Notes under the pieces: model-generated
The model's input: only the letters and a program-made list of their open reading frames with translations
What the model was told of the DNA's origin: nothing
The model's database searches: none
Source: Pseudomonas duriflava
GTDB lineage: Bacteria; Pseudomonadota; Gammaproteobacteria; Pseudomonadales; Pseudomonadaceae
Direction of reading: 5' to 3'
DNA: 64,000 bases
NCBI RefSeq assembly: GCF_007830155.1
Contig: NZ_VLKY01000006.1
Location: 1-64,000, forward strand
Position numbers and translations under genes: made by a program
In this document: piece by piece, positions 19,819-29,151 of the stretch
Layout: each line of letters starts with the position of its first letter
Numbering within the stretch: the stretch's first letter is position 1

Positions 19819-21162
19819 TTATAGAATATAGCGTGACAAGTCCTCGTCTTGTGCCAGTTCGCCAAGGTGGTTGTTAACGTAGCCGGCATCGATACGGATA
19901 GGCGCTCCATTTTGCTGGGTAGCCATGTCTGCTGCACTAAAGGAAACTTCCTCCAGTAGGCGTTCGAGCAGGGTATGCAGCCGGCGCGCACCGATGTTTT
20001 CAGTCTTCTCGTTGACCTGCCAGGCGATCTCGGCGATTCGGCTGATACCGTCGGGAGCGAACTCGACTTCCAGGCCTTCAGTTTTGAGAAGCTCACGGTA
20101 CTGCTCGGTAAGCGAAGCGTGGGGCTCGGTCAGAATACGCTCGAAATCCTTAGGCGTTAGTGCTTTCAACTCGACGCGAATCGGCAGACGGCCCTGGAGC
20201 TCCGGTACCAGATCGCTAGGTTTGGACAGGTGAAACGCTCCTGATGCAATGAACAGGATATGATCCGTTTTAACCATGCCTAGCTTGGTATTGACGGTAC
20301 AGCCTTCGATCAAAGGCAATAAATCGCGCTGTACCCCTTCACGGGAAACATCGGCACCGCTGGTGTTGCCGCGCTTCGCTACCTTGTCGATTTCATCAAT
20401 GAAGACGATGCCGTTCTGCTCTACGGCTTCCAGCGCACGGCCTTTGAGCTCCTCCTCATTGACCAGACGAGCTGCTTCTTCATCACGGATCAGTTTGAAG
20501 GCTTCTTTAACCTTAAGCTTGCGAGACTTCATCTTGCCTTTATTAAGGCCGGAGAAGAGATTTTGCAGTTGACTGGTCATCTCCTCCATACCTGGCGGCG
20601 TCATGATTTCAATACCGGCAGGCGCTTCCGCTACTTCGATATCGATTTCCTTGTCGTCAAGCTGGCCTTCACGCAGACGCTTGCGAAACAGCTGCCGTGT
20701 ACTGGAGTCTTCGTTGCGTACAGGCTCCTCGCTGAAGCCCACCGAGCGTGCCGGTGGCAACAGAGCATCCAGGATACGCTCCTCGGCAGCATCTTCGGCG
20801 CGATGGCGAACCTTGACCATCTCCTGCTCGCGCAGCATCTTCACAGCAGCATCTGCAAGGTCACGAATGATGGATTCCACATCACGTCCGACGTAGCCCA
20901 CCTCGGTAAATTTAGTAGCTTCAACCTTGAGGAAAGGGGCATTGGCCAGTTTGGCCAGGCGGCGAGCGATTTCGGTTTTGCCGACCCCGGTTGGGCCGAT
21001 CATAAGGATATTCTTGGGCGTTACCTCGGCACGAAGCTCCAGAGGCAACTGCATCCGCCGCCAGCGGTTGCGCAAGGCAATGGCCACGGCGCGCTTAGCG
21101 TCGTCCTGACCGATGATGTGACGATTAAGTTCGTGAACGATTTCACGTGGTGTCATTGACAT
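19819..21162 (-). CDS. hslU: ATP-dependent protease ATPase subunit HslU
   Basis: AAA+ unfoldase of the HslUV protease. Walker A is GPTGVGKTE, the pore loop GYVGRDVES follows, Walker B is IVFIDEIDK, and the sensor and C-terminal region [14 protein letters not shown] plus the HslV-engaging tail ending YIL are complete. ATG 21162 (MSMTPREIV) matches the family start and gives 447 residues; the open frame extends 25 codons upstream without reason. It lies 20 bp after hslV and should share the sigma32-type promoter. Confidence 0.97.
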   Translation of the reverse strand: MSMTPREIVHELNRHIIGQDDAKRAVAIALRNRWRRMQLPLELRAEVTPKNILMIGPTGVGKTEIARRLAKLANAPFLKVEATKFTEVGYVGRDVESIIRDLADAAVKMLREQEMVKVRHRAEDAAEERILDALLPPARSVGFSEEPVRNEDSSTRQLFRKRLREGQLDDKEIDIEVAEAPAGIEIMTPPGMEEMTSQLQNLFSGLNKGKMKSRKLKVKEAFKLIRDEEAARLVNEEELKGRALEAVEQNGIVFIDEIDKVAKRGNTSGADVSREGVQRDLLPLIEGCTVNTKLGMVKTDHILFIASGAFHLSKPSDLVPELQGRLPIRVELKALTPKDFERILTEPHASLTEQYRELLKTEGLEVEFAPDGISRIAEIAWQVNEKTENIGARRLHTLLERLLEEVSFSAADMATQQNGAPIRIDAGYVNNHLGELAQDEDLSRYIL

Positions 21163-21182
21163 GTCTTTGCTTCCGGCTGGAC

Positions 21183-21713
21183 TTAGGACGCAGTGTCCAG
21201 TTCTTCGATAGTCTGGTTGCGGTTGGTGAAAACGCAAATATCGCCCGCAATGTTCAAAGCTGTTTCAGCAATTTCACGCGCACTGAGCTCGGTATGCTGC
21301 AGTAGGGCGCGAGCAGCTGCCTGGGCAAAGGGGCCTCCTGAGCCCATGGCGATCAAGTCTTCTTCAGGCTCAACGACATCGCCGTTGCCTGTAATGATCA
21401 GAGAGGCGTCTTTGTTGGCAACAGCCAGCATGGCTTCCAGACGGCGCAGCGCGCGGTCAGTACGCCAGTCCTTTGCTAGTTCTACGGCGGCACGCACCAA
21501 ATGGCCCTGATGCTTCTCCAGCTGCTGCTCGAACCGTTCAAACAGCGTGAACGCATCGGCAGTACCACCTGCGAAGCCAGCCAGTACCTGGCCGTGATAA
21601 AGACGACGGACCTTGCGTGCATTCCCTTTCATGACGGTATTGCCCAGGGAAACCTGGCCGTCGCCGCCCATCACGACTTTGCCGTTGCGGCGCACTGATA
21701 CGATAGTGGTCAA
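21183..21713 (-). CDS. hslV: ATP-dependent protease proteolytic subunit HslV
   Basis: Threonine peptidase forming the double-hexamer core of HslUV. The protein starts [11 protein letters not shown], so the catalytic Thr follows the initiator, and the [17 protein letters not shown] and [14 protein letters not shown] motifs are intact over 176 residues. The initiation codon is TTG at 21713, 7 nt after AGGAG; this is forced because the nucleophile is the next codon. Transcription is expected from the heat-shock promoter at 21752-21780. Confidence 0.97.
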   Translation of the reverse strand: MTTIVSVRRNGKVVMGGDGQVSLGNTVMKGNARKVRRLYHGQVLAGFAGGTADAFTLFERFEQQLEKHQGHLVRAAVELAKDWRTDRALRRLEAMLAVANKDASLIITGNGDVVEPEEDLIAMGSGGPFAQAAARALLQHTELSAREIAETALNIAGDICVFTNRNQTIEELDTAS

Positions 21714-21751
21714 GAGTGTTCTCCTGCTATGCCTTTAGGCGTTTGCCGGAG

Positions 21752-21780
21752 ATATGGGGACGGCTGACAAAAGCTTCAAG
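21752..21780 (-). promoter_or_regulatory. Sigma32 (RpoH) promoter of hslVU
   Basis: Read leftward: CTTGAAG (-35), 14 nt, CCCCATAT (-10). This matches the heat-shock consensus CTTGAA-N13/15-CCCCATNT at nearly every position, about 40 nt upstream of the hslV start. An 8-bp hairpin (21759-21766 with 21787-21794) overlaps it and may help end the upstream argS-SPOR transcript. Confidence 0.85.
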
Positions 21781-21799
21781 CCTTACCAGCCGTCAGATG

Positions 21800-22480
21800 T
21801 TACCGAGCTTGTCGCTGTTGCAGCAGTAGACTCTTAAAGCCGTTGCTGGCCAATTGCTTTTGGGCCTGGGTAAGTTTGTTACGATCCGAGTAAGGCCCAA
21901 CCAGTACCCGATACCAAGTCTCATCCTTGACCCTGCCGGATTCTACACGCACATCCTGACCGAACAGAATGATCTGCGCACGGACCCGATCGGCGTCCGC
22001 CTGGGTGCGAAACGAGCCGGCTTGCAGGAAGAACAGGGTAACCGGTGGTGCAGCACCTGGCTTAACAGGTTGTGCTGGCACCGCTGAACTTACCGGAGCA
22101 GCTGGTTGCGTTGGTGGAGCAACCGGAGTAGTCGGGTTGGGGTTGGGTGCTGGTGGAGTAGACGCCGTTGGTGTCTGCGGTACGGCATCTGGAGGTACGA
22201 TTACCTCTGACTCTGGCAATAACGTATAGAAATCATACTTTGGCTTGACCGGAGTCGGAGTGGGTGCTTCGGTTTTCGGCTTGCTTTTCGCCTGAGCGGC
22301 TTCCTCAACCTTGGCCCGGCGTACGGCATCGCTTCCCGGCTCAAGCTTCATCAGGAAAACCACAAAGCCGCCAATGGCCAGCCCTGAGGCTAGCCAGACC
22401 CAGCCGGGGATCGGCTGGCGTTTGGCTGCGGGCTGGTTACGGCTGGCGCCTCGCTTGGGTGCTGCTTTCTTTGCTGCCAT
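21800..22480 (-). CDS. SPOR-domain inner-membrane protein (FtsN-like)
   Basis: Bitopic membrane protein predicted to bind denuded septal peptidoglycan. A basic cytoplasmic N-terminus is followed by one membrane helix at about residues 27-46, a long Pro/Thr/Ala linker (about 70-145) and a C-terminal SPOR domain beginning FFLQAGSFRTQADADRVRAQI and including WYRVLVGPYSDRNKLTQAQ. Its place between argS and hslV matches the FtsN-like gene of other Pseudomonas; FtsN function is inferred from architecture and position. Confidence 0.88.
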   Translation of the reverse strand: MAAKKAAPKRGASRNQPAAKRQPIPGWVWLASGLAIGGFVVFLMKLEPGSDAVRRAKVEEAAQAKSKPKTEAPTPTPVKPKYDFYTLLPESEVIVPPDAVPQTPTASTPPAPNPNPTTPVAPPTQPAAPVSSAVPAQPVKPGAAPPVTLFFLQAGSFRTQADADRVRAQIILFGQDVRVESGRVKDETWYRVLVGPYSDRNKLTQAQKQLASNGFKSLLLQQRQAR

Positions 22481-22490
22481 AAGGATCCGT

Positions 22491-24230
22491 TTACATGCGT
22501 TCCAAAGTGTTCAGGCCCAATAACTCAAGGCCTTGCTTTAGCGTGCGCCCCGTTAGAGCGGCCAGGCGCAGGCGGCTTTGCTTCTGTTCGGCATCAGCAG
22601 CTGTAAGGATTGGGCAGTTCTCGTAAAAGCTCGAGAATAGGCCGGCAATGTCGTACAGATACGCGCACAGAAGGTGCGGAACCCCTTTTTCAGCTACAGC
22701 ATTGAGCACTTCACCAAATTGCGCCAAACGGGCGCCTAAGTCCTGTTCCTGTGGTGCCTCAAGACGAATGTGCCCGGAAATCTCGGTATAGTCTTGGCCC
22801 AGCTTGCGGAAAATGCTGGCTACTCGTGTGTAGGCATAGAGCAGATAGGGCGCGGTATTACCTTCGAAGCTCAGCATTAGCTCGAAATTAAAGCTGTAAT
22901 CACTGGTGCGGTGCTTCGAGAGGTCAGCATATTTGACAGCGCCGATACCAACGGCTCGGGCTATCTCGCGTAGCTCGTGCTCGTCCAGCGAAGGGTTCTT
23001 TTCCTTGACCAGACTATAAGCTCGTTCTTCCGCCTCATTGAGAAGGTCGATGAGCTTTACGGTACCGCCATCACGGGTCTTGAAGGGGCGGCCGTCAGCA
23101 CCGTTCATAGTGCCAAAGCCCATGTGCTCAAGGCTCATGGATGGCGTGACGAAGCCCGCACGGCGAGCGACCTCAAAGGCCATCTGGAAGTGCAGGGCTT
23201 GACGTTGGTCAACAAAGTACAGAGCGCGATTAGCGTTCAGTGCCTGGCTGCGATAGCGCATGGCGGCAAGGTCGGTTGTGGCGTACAGATAACCCCCTCC
23301 AGCCTTTTGCACAATAACTGGTAGAGGATTGCCTTCGGCATTCTTGAACTCGTCTAGGAATACGCAGCGCGCACCATCGCTTTCGGTCAACAATCCCTTG
23401 TCATCTAGCGCAGACACAATACCTGGCAGCTCGGTGTTATAAGCACTTTCGCCTTTGACATCGGCTGGGGTAAGTTTGACATTCAGTCGATCATAGACCT
23501 GTTGGCAGTGGCTCAGAGAAATATCATTGAAGCGTGCCCACAAACGCAGGCAGTTTGGATCGCCTGCCTGCAGCTTGACTACCAATTCACGAGCGCGTTC
23601 GGCAAACTCAGAGGATTCGTCGAAGCGTTTCTTGGCGGCCCGGTAGAATTGCTCCAGGTCGGACAATTCACTTTCTATGGCAGCGGGCTGCTCTTCGAGG
23701 TAAGCGAGCAGCATACCGAACTGGGTGCCCCAGTCACCGACGTGGTTTTGTCGGATTACGTCGTCGCCTAGATACTCCAGAACTCGCGCAACCGCATCAC
23801 CAATGATGGTAGAGCGCAAGTGCCCTACATGCATTTCTTTAGCAAGATTAGGCGAAGACAGGTCAACAACGACACGCTGCTTCGGGCCTGCCTTAGAGAC
23901 ACCAAGGTGATCGTCGGCCAAGGCGGCATCGAGACGCTGTGCCAATTGCTCGTGGTTCTGGAAGAAATTCAGGAAACCGGGTCCTGCAATCTGAACCTGA
24001 CGAACAGAAGGGTCACTAGGAAGTGCGGTAATAAGCTTTTCTGCCAAGTCGCGAGGTTTCATACCGGCGGGTTTTGCTAGCATCATGGCAATATTGCTGG
24101 CGAAGTCGCCGTGACTCTTGTCTTTGGTATTTTCAACCTGAATCGCAGGCGACAGACCTGTGGGCAGAACGCCTTCGGCGGTCAGGCGCTCCAATGCGGT
24201 CTGGATAAGCTGGCGAATAGTGTCTTTCAT
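22491..24230 (-). CDS. argS: Arginyl-tRNA synthetase
   Basis: Class I synthetase charging tRNA-Arg. The N-terminal Add-1 domain ([17 protein letters not shown]) precedes the catalytic fold with [17 protein letters not shown], the HIGH motif as HVGH; ArgS typically lacks a canonical [19 protein letters not shown] and the C-terminal anticodon-binding DALR domain ending LGLNTLERM are present. At 579 residues it is full length. It ends 11 bp before the SPOR gene. Confidence 0.97.
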   Translation of the reverse strand: MKDTIRQLIQTALERLTAEGVLPTGLSPAIQVENTKDKSHGDFASNIAMMLAKPAGMKPRDLAEKLITALPSDPSVRQVQIAGPGFLNFFQNHEQLAQRLDAALADDHLGVSKAGPKQRVVVDLSSPNLAKEMHVGHLRSTIIGDAVARVLEYLGDDVIRQNHVGDWGTQFGMLLAYLEEQPAAIESELSDLEQFYRAAKKRFDESSEFAERARELVVKLQAGDPNCLRLWARFNDISLSHCQQVYDRLNVKLTPADVKGESAYNTELPGIVSALDDKGLLTESDGARCVFLDEFKNAEGNPLPVIVQKAGGGYLYATTDLAAMRYRSQALNANRALYFVDQRQALHFQMAFEVARRAGFVTPSMSLEHMGFGTMNGADGRPFKTRDGGTVKLIDLLNEAEERAYSLVKEKNPSLDEHELREIARAVGIGAVKYADLSKHRTSDYSFNFELMLSFEGNTAPYLLYAYTRVASIFRKLGQDYTEISGHIRLEAPQEQDLGARLAQFGEVLNAVAEKGVPHLLCAYLYDIAGLFSSFYENCPILTAADAEQKQSRLRLAALTGRTLKQGLELLGLNTLERM

Positions 24231-24378
24231 GATCGTCTGCCTTTGGCTCGCGCCTGGGCGCGTAATGAAAACCCTGCATTATCCGTAGCCCTGGCGCTCT
24301 TGCCAATGCATAAGCGATATCGGAGCAAGGTTATAGAGTAATAACGGGCCGAACCATGATCTCTGGCCTTTCTGAATA

Positions 24379-26598
24379 TCAATAGAGATCAATCGGATCT
24401 ACATCCAGTGACCAGCGTACTTGGCGGCTGCTCGGCAAGTATTCAAGGCGCTGACTTAGTGGTGTAAGGATGCGATGCAAGGGTGCACGTAAGGACGCTT
24501 GTAGTAGCAGTTGGGCTCGAAAGCGTCCGGCTCGTCGTTCCATGGGCGCAGGTACGGGGCCCAACAATTCGATGGATGGAATGCACATTTCTTCTGCCAA
24601 CTGCTCGGCTTCCGAATAAGCCGCCTCGAGAAATTCCTCGGCTTGGCCTGGTTTATGGGCTTCGGCGCGCAGTAAAGCGAGATGCGTGAACGGAGGAAGT
24701 CCAGCAGCACGTCGTTCGGCCAAAGCCTGCTGTCCAAAGGCGGCATAACCTTGTTCTGTCAGTTGGACTAATAAAGGATGCTCGGCCAAATGAGTCTGGA
24801 TGAGAACTAACCCTGGTAGCTCGGCACGGCCTGAGCGTCCGGCGACCTGGACAATTTGTTGGGCCATGCGCTCGCTGGCGCGAAAGTCGGCAGAGAAAAG
24901 ACCTCCGTCGGCATCTAGGATGGCTACCAGAGTAACGCGTGGGAAATGGTGCCCTTTAGCAAGCATCTGGGTTCCCACAAGAATACAGGGCTCGCCGCGC
25001 TGGACTGTAGTAAACAGAGTTTGCATGGCTTCCTTGCGAGCCGTACTGTCACGGTCGACACGCAACACTGGATAATCGGGAAAAAGGATCTTGAGGCGCT
25101 CTTCGGCGCGCTCGGTACCAGCGCCTAGCGGGCGCAGGTCCAGCTTGCCACATGCAGGGCAATGCTGTGGGGGGTAACTACGATGATCGCAATGATGACA
25201 GCGCAACTCACGAGAGCGCTGATGAATAGTCATTCGGGCATCGCAGCGAGGGCACTGTGCAACCCAGCCGCAGTCATGGCAGAGCAGGGTAGGGGCAAAG
25301 CCGCGGCGGTTGAGGAAGACCAACACCTGATGGCCTTTTTGCAACGTATCGGCAATCGCTTGAGTCAATGGTTGTGACAGGCCATCGTCGAGAGGGCGGC
25401 TGCGTACGTCTAGTCGCTGAAAGCGTGGTGCTGTAGCGCTTCCTGCCCGTTGCGTGATGCGTAGCAGGCCGTAGCGCCCGATCTCTGCATTGTGCAAGCT
25501 TTCTAGAGAAGGCGTGGCCGATCCTAATAGTAGTGGAACCTTTTCCAACCGGGCCCGGACGACCGCCAAGTCGCGTGCATGGTAGCGCAGCCCCTCCTGT
25601 TGCTTGTACGAGGTGTCATGCTCTTCGTCGACGATAATCAGCCCAGGATTCTTAAGCGGAGTAAACAAGGCGGAACGTGTGCCTATTACAATATCCACAT
25701 CGCCTTCCCGGGCCGCCAGCCAGGCATCCATCCGTTCACGATCTGTCAGTGCCGAGTGCAGCAGGGCAATCCGTGCGTTGAACCTTTTTTCGAAGCGAGA
25801 CAGGGTCTGCGGGCCAAGATTGATTTCAGGGATAAGGACCAGTACTTGATGACCGGACTCAATAACCTGTCGAATTAATTGAAGATAGACCTCCGTTTTG
25901 CCACTTCCTGTCACGCCTTCTAATAGAAAGCAGTGAAAGTAACCCAGGCGGGCTCGTACGGCCTCAAAGGCGATACGCTGCTCAGGATTGAGCGGTAGCT
26001 CCGCCTGGGCCAGCCATGCCCCCTGATGCCGGGGTGACCTGATCATTCGGGTTTCGATTTTAACCAGGCCTTTTTCCAGCAGGGTATTAAGGCTTTCCTT
26101 GTTTAGCCCGAGTTGGCCAATCAACTCATGTGCCACGCCATGAGGGTGCTGCTTAATGATAGTAAGCGCTTCTCGTTGTCGAGGCGCGCGTGTAAGGCGA
26201 GGGTCTGTTGTCTGGGCTTCTGGCTCGGCCAGCCAGAAGCGCTGTAAGCGGCGCTCGGCAGGTTCACCCTGACGCAAGAGACCAGGCAATGCCCAGGAAA
26301 ATGTGTCGCCCAGGCTGTGTTGATAATACTGTGCCGCCCATTTGCATAGTTCCACCAGAGTGGCTGGCATAGGGGGCACGGCATCTAACAGCTCCAGGGC
26401 GGGCTTGAGCTTATCTGCCGGAACATCGCTGTGCGTAACAAGCTCCACCAGAACGCCGATAACCTCGCGCCGGCCAAACGGAACTCGTACTCGGATACCA
26501 GGACGCAGTGTAGAGACGTCGACATCAGCCGGTGCGCAGTAATCGAATAGACGGCGCAAGGGTGATGGTAGAGCTAAGCGCAACAGGGTTTCAGGCAC
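24379..26598 (-). CDS. priA: Primosomal protein N' (replication restart helicase PriA)
   Basis: 3'-5' DNA helicase that reloads the replisome at stalled forks. The N-terminal DNA-binding domain is followed by Walker A GVTGSGKTEVYLQ near residue 230, Walker B VDEEHD and helicase motifs GSATPSLES, FLNRRGFAPTLLCHDC, QMLAKGHHFPRVTLV and QVAGRSGR. The zinc-binding insert carries eight cysteines (CHDC, CPRC, CHHC, CPAC). The start is GTG at 26598. Length 739 is normal. It is divergent from rpmE. Confidence 0.97.
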   Translation of the reverse strand: MPETLLRLALPSPLRRLFDYCAPADVDVSTLRPGIRVRVPFGRREVIGVLVELVTHSDVPADKLKPALELLDAVPPMPATLVELCKWAAQYYQHSLGDTFSWALPGLLRQGEPAERRLQRFWLAEPEAQTTDPRLTRAPRQREALTIIKQHPHGVAHELIGQLGLNKESLNTLLEKGLVKIETRMIRSPRHQGAWLAQAELPLNPEQRIAFEAVRARLGYFHCFLLEGVTGSGKTEVYLQLIRQVIESGHQVLVLIPEINLGPQTLSRFEKRFNARIALLHSALTDRERMDAWLAAREGDVDIVIGTRSALFTPLKNPGLIIVDEEHDTSYKQQEGLRYHARDLAVVRARLEKVPLLLGSATPSLESLHNAEIGRYGLLRITQRAGSATAPRFQRLDVRSRPLDDGLSQPLTQAIADTLQKGHQVLVFLNRRGFAPTLLCHDCGWVAQCPRCDARMTIHQRSRELRCHHCDHRSYPPQHCPACGKLDLRPLGAGTERAEERLKILFPDYPVLRVDRDSTARKEAMQTLFTTVQRGEPCILVGTQMLAKGHHFPRVTLVAILDADGGLFSADFRASERMAQQIVQVAGRSGRAELPGLVLIQTHLAEHPLLVQLTEQGYAAFGQQALAERRAAGLPPFTHLALLRAEAHKPGQAEEFLEAAYSEAEQLAEEMCIPSIELLGPVPAPMERRAGRFRAQLLLQASLRAPLHRILTPLSQRLEYLPSSRQVRWSLDVDPIDLY

Positions 26599-26657
26599 AG
26601 GCAGGTGTCTAGGTTAAAAGTGTCTGATAGTAACAGACCGTTGGTGTCTTTGACGGC

Positions 26658-26685
26658 TTGCATCGGATGGGCCCTCTGCTATGAT
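26658..26685 (+). promoter_or_regulatory. Putative sigma70 promoter of rpmE
   Basis: TTGCAT (26658-26663) and TATGAT (26680-26685) separated by 16 nt, about 70 nt upstream of the rpmE start in the priA/rpmE divergent gap. Confidence 0.5.
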
Positions 26686-26757
26686 GCGCGGCCTATTTCC
26701 GTGCGGTATTCGGCAATGACGCCGAGTGGCGGCACGGCATGAACCTGAGGATTTGTG

Positions 26758-26976
26758 ATGAAAAACGATATTCATCCTACATATACCAATATCGATGCTA
26801 CTTGCAGCTGCGGTAACGTGATCAAGACACGCTCCACGCTGGCCAAGAATATCAGCCTTGACGTGTGCTCCGAGTGTCATCCGTTCTACACCGGTAAGCA
26901 AAAGGTGTTGGATGCAGGTGGTCGTATCGATCGCTTCAAGCAGCGTTTTGGCGTATTCTCTACTGCCAAGCAGTAA
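26758..26976 (+). CDS. rpmE: 50S ribosomal protein L31
   Basis: Ribosomal protein of the large subunit at the intersubunit bridge. The zinc-binding (C+) form is present: cysteines in ATCSCGN and [18 protein letters not shown] 26758 gives 72 residues; a GTG just before it (26755) is a weaker choice given GAGG at about 8 nt from the ATG. A terminator hairpin follows. Zinc-type L31 can act as a zinc reserve when a C- paralogue replaces it; no paralogue is in the window. Confidence 0.97.
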   Translation: MKNDIHPTYTNIDATCSCGNVIKTRSTLAKNISLDVCSECHPFYTGKQKVLDAGGRIDRFKQRFGVFSTAKQ

Positions 26977-27022
26977 TACAGATTTCACCGTCCAGGTACT
27001 TACTGTTTTGGACGTGTTATCG

Positions 27023-27051
27023 AAAAGGCGTCTCCAAAAGGCGCCTTTTTT
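27023..27051 (+). terminator. Terminator after rpmE
   Basis: AAAAGGCG (27023-27030) pairs with CGCCTTTT (27042-27049) across an 11-nt loop, then more T, about 45 bp after the rpmE stop. Confidence 0.8.
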
Positions 27052-27118
27052 ATTGCCTGGAATTTTGTAGTTCTTTATGGCGTGGTTGAGAGCGGATACT
27101 AAAGTAAGCCATATTCTT

Positions 27119-27167
27119 TCCTTTTCCTTTTCCTTTTCCTTTTCCTTTTCCTTTTCCTTTTCCTTTT
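27119..27167. repeat. (CTTTTC)n hexanucleotide tandem repeat
   Basis: Seven perfect copies of CTTTTC plus partial flanking units, all pyrimidine on the plus strand, in the rpmE-maeB gap upstream of the decayed-looking coding text. It is not inside a recognisable gene. Confidence 0.95.
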
Positions 27168-27584
27168 TGCTTTGTAATTGAATGGGGCAATTACAACCTG
27201 CCAGAAAGATGTCAAAACAAGGCAACTATCGCATAATTGGAAAAGGGCAGGCTGATCACTAGGGGCAGTCCAGTGCTCCGGTACCCGCACAAGGGGAACA
27301 TTATTCGACAACGCTTCGCCAAGCTGGCTCGTGGTGCAATTCCGTTTATCGCAGAGGCTTGTTGACCGTACACGGCGAGCGCTGGATGGGACAAACCGTT
27401 CCCATCAAGATGTCGATGACTTGCCTGGATAGCACGCAAAAAAGAAGGAGTTGCTCTTAAGCGCGCCAGACTAAAGTCGTATCTATTGGGTATTGACTAT
27501 TGCTTCGATTGCTTGTGAGCCATTGCCTTCTTGCGTATTCTCCATCCACTTTTTGACCCCAACACACCATAGCGGATACTTATA

Positions 27585-28853
27585 ATGTCTGATTTGAAAA
27601 CAGCCGCTCTCGAGTACCATGCCCAACCTCGTCCCGGTAAGCTCAGTGTCGAATTGACCAAGCCCACCTCGACTGCACGTGACCTTTCTTTGGCGTATAG
27701 CCCAGGTGTTGCAGAACCCGTCCGTGAAATCGCTCGTGATGCTGAACTGGCTTACCAGTACACCGGAAAAGGTAACCTAGTTGCCGTGATCTCTGACGGA
27801 ACTGCAATTCTCGGGTTAGGTAATCTAGGGCCTTTAGCCTCTAAACCGGTTATGGAAGGCAAAGGGGTCCTCTTCAAGCGTTTTGCGGGTATTGATGTAT
27901 TCGATATCGAAGTCGATGCTGAAAGTCCTCAGGCTTTTATCGATACGGTCAAGCGTATTTCGATTACCTTCGGTGGCATCAATCTGGAAGATATCAAGGC
28001 GCCGGAATGCTTTGAAATCGAGCGCGCCTTAATCGAGCAGTGCAATATTCCGGTTTTCCACGACGATCAGCACGGCACAGCTATTGTGACAGCCGCTGGT
28101 ATGCTCAACGCTCTAGAGATCGCTGGCAAGACGCTTGAGGACGCTAAAATCGTTTGCCTGGGCGCTGGTGCTGCTGCGATTTCATGTATGAAGTTGCTGG
28201 TCAGCATGGGCGCAAAGGTAGAAAACATCTACATGTTGGACCGTCAGGGCGTGATTCATTCCGGCCGTACGGATCTAAACCAGTACAAGGCTGTTTTTGC
28301 GACTGAAACCAGCAAGCGCACTCTTGCTGAAGCACTCGAAGGGGCTGACGTGTTCGTCGGCCTGTCAGGCGCGGACTTGTTGAGCGCTGATGATCTAAAG
28401 CGGATGGCACCTAACCCAATCGTTTTCGCCTGTTCTAACCCTGATCCAGAGATCAAGCCTGAGCTCGCACATCAGACCCGCTCCGATGTCATCATGGCAA
28501 CTGGTCGATCTGACTATCCGAATCAGGTCAATAATGTTTTGGGGTTCCCGTTTATCTTCCGTGGTGCCTTGGATATTCGGGCAACGGTTATCAATGAGGA
28601 AATGAAGATTGCTGCAGCTTATGCGCTTCGTGATCTGGCCAAGCTGCCGGTTCCTCAGGAGGTCTGCCAAGCCTATGGTGTTGATGAGTTGAGTTTTGGG
28701 CGCGGTTATATCATTCCGAAACCAATGGATCCGCGCCTGATTACTATCGTATCAGATGCTGTGGCCAAGGCAGCCATCGAGACGGGGGTAGCGACACGGC
28801 CTTACCCGGCCCACTATCCGCTGAAGTCGATTAGTGACGTTTTTAGTCACTGA
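27585..28853 (+). CDS. maeB: NADP-dependent malic enzyme (oxaloacetate-decarboxylating)
   Basis: Converts malate to pyruvate and CO2 with NADPH formation. The 422-residue protein is the short type without the phosphotransacetylase domain seen in enteric MaeB. Motifs: [12 protein letters not shown], metal-binding DDQHGTAIV, Rossmann [17 protein letters not shown], and ACSNPDPEI. It is convergent with ponA across two strong hairpins, as expected for the Pseudomonas maeB-ponA arrangement. Confidence 0.95.
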   Translation: MSDLKTAALEYHAQPRPGKLSVELTKPTSTARDLSLAYSPGVAEPVREIARDAELAYQYTGKGNLVAVISDGTAILGLGNLGPLASKPVMEGKGVLFKRFAGIDVFDIEVDAESPQAFIDTVKRISITFGGINLEDIKAPECFEIERALIEQCNIPVFHDDQHGTAIVTAAGMLNALEIAGKTLEDAKIVCLGAGAAAISCMKLLVSMGAKVENIYMLDRQGVIHSGRTDLNQYKAVFATETSKRTLAEALEGADVFVGLSGADLLSADDLKRMAPNPIVFACSNPDPEIKPELAHQTRSDVIMATGRSDYPNQVNNVLGFPFIFRGALDIRATVINEEMKIAAAYALRDLAKLPVPQEVCQAYGVDELSFGRGYIIPKPMDPRLITIVSDAVAKAAIETGVATRPYPAHYPLKSISDVFSH

Positions 28854-28903
28854 TCTATAACGGAAAGCGCTGCGGCACACTGCTGTGCTGGCGTTGCTTA
28901 TCC

Positions 28904-28933
28904 AAAAAGGGCCTGTCTAGCAGGCCCTTTTTT
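28904..28933 (+). terminator. Rho-independent terminator after maeB
   Basis: Perfect 12-bp stem AAAAAGGGCCTG/CAGGCCCTTTTT with loop TCTAG, followed by a T-run, 50 bp after the maeB stop. Confidence 0.95.
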
Positions 28934-29079
28934 AGTGTTAAGCGTACTGATGGTCCAGTGAGATCACTCGAAAGGTTGGCTCTCAAAATTCAAGTTTCTT
29001 TGAGTCACTTCTATTTCTGAACTCTTGTCACGCTATCTAGTGGCTCCTGGCTTTCAGTGATTAACTTGCTACAGAATGA

Positions 29080-29145
29080 GCACTATCTTCCAAGAAAAAG
29101 GCCAGTCAGCATCAACTGACTGGCCTTTTTCTTGGAAGATAGTGC
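29080..29145. terminator. 30-bp perfect inverted repeat, terminator of ponA
   Basis: Arms at 29080-29109 and 29116-29145 are exact reverse complements with a 6-nt loop (CATCAA). Each arm carries a run of five A or T internally. It begins 6 bp beyond the ponA stop. The arm length is far above the 8-15 bp of ordinary terminators in this window. Confidence 0.9.
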
Positions 29146-29151
29146 GTAGGT

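Larger units (their letters stand above)
26977..27584. other. Gap of about 600 bp between rpmE and maeB
   Basis: Holds the rpmE terminator, a hexanucleotide repeat, and plus-strand text that looks coding but is broken. One frame (27237-27366) reads smoothly as PHKGNIIRQRFAKLARGAIPF then stops, and another frame (about 27358-27462) continues as LLTVHGERWMGQTVPIKMSM before a stop. Together they suggest a frameshifted gene remnant that I cannot identify. P. aeruginosa has two genes between rpmE and the malic enzyme gene, one a nuclease. Confidence 0.4.

Noticed and set aside
20563-21159. 198-codon plus-strand open frame antisense to hslU
   Set aside because: It is a shadow of hslU; hslU carries full catalytic motifs and this frame has none.
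26614-27225. Long minus-strand open frame (203 codons) with a Lys-Glu repeat tract
   Set aside because: The repeat is the translation of the (CTTTTC)n array, the frame runs over rpmE antisense and the terminator, and no family feature or ribosome site is seen.
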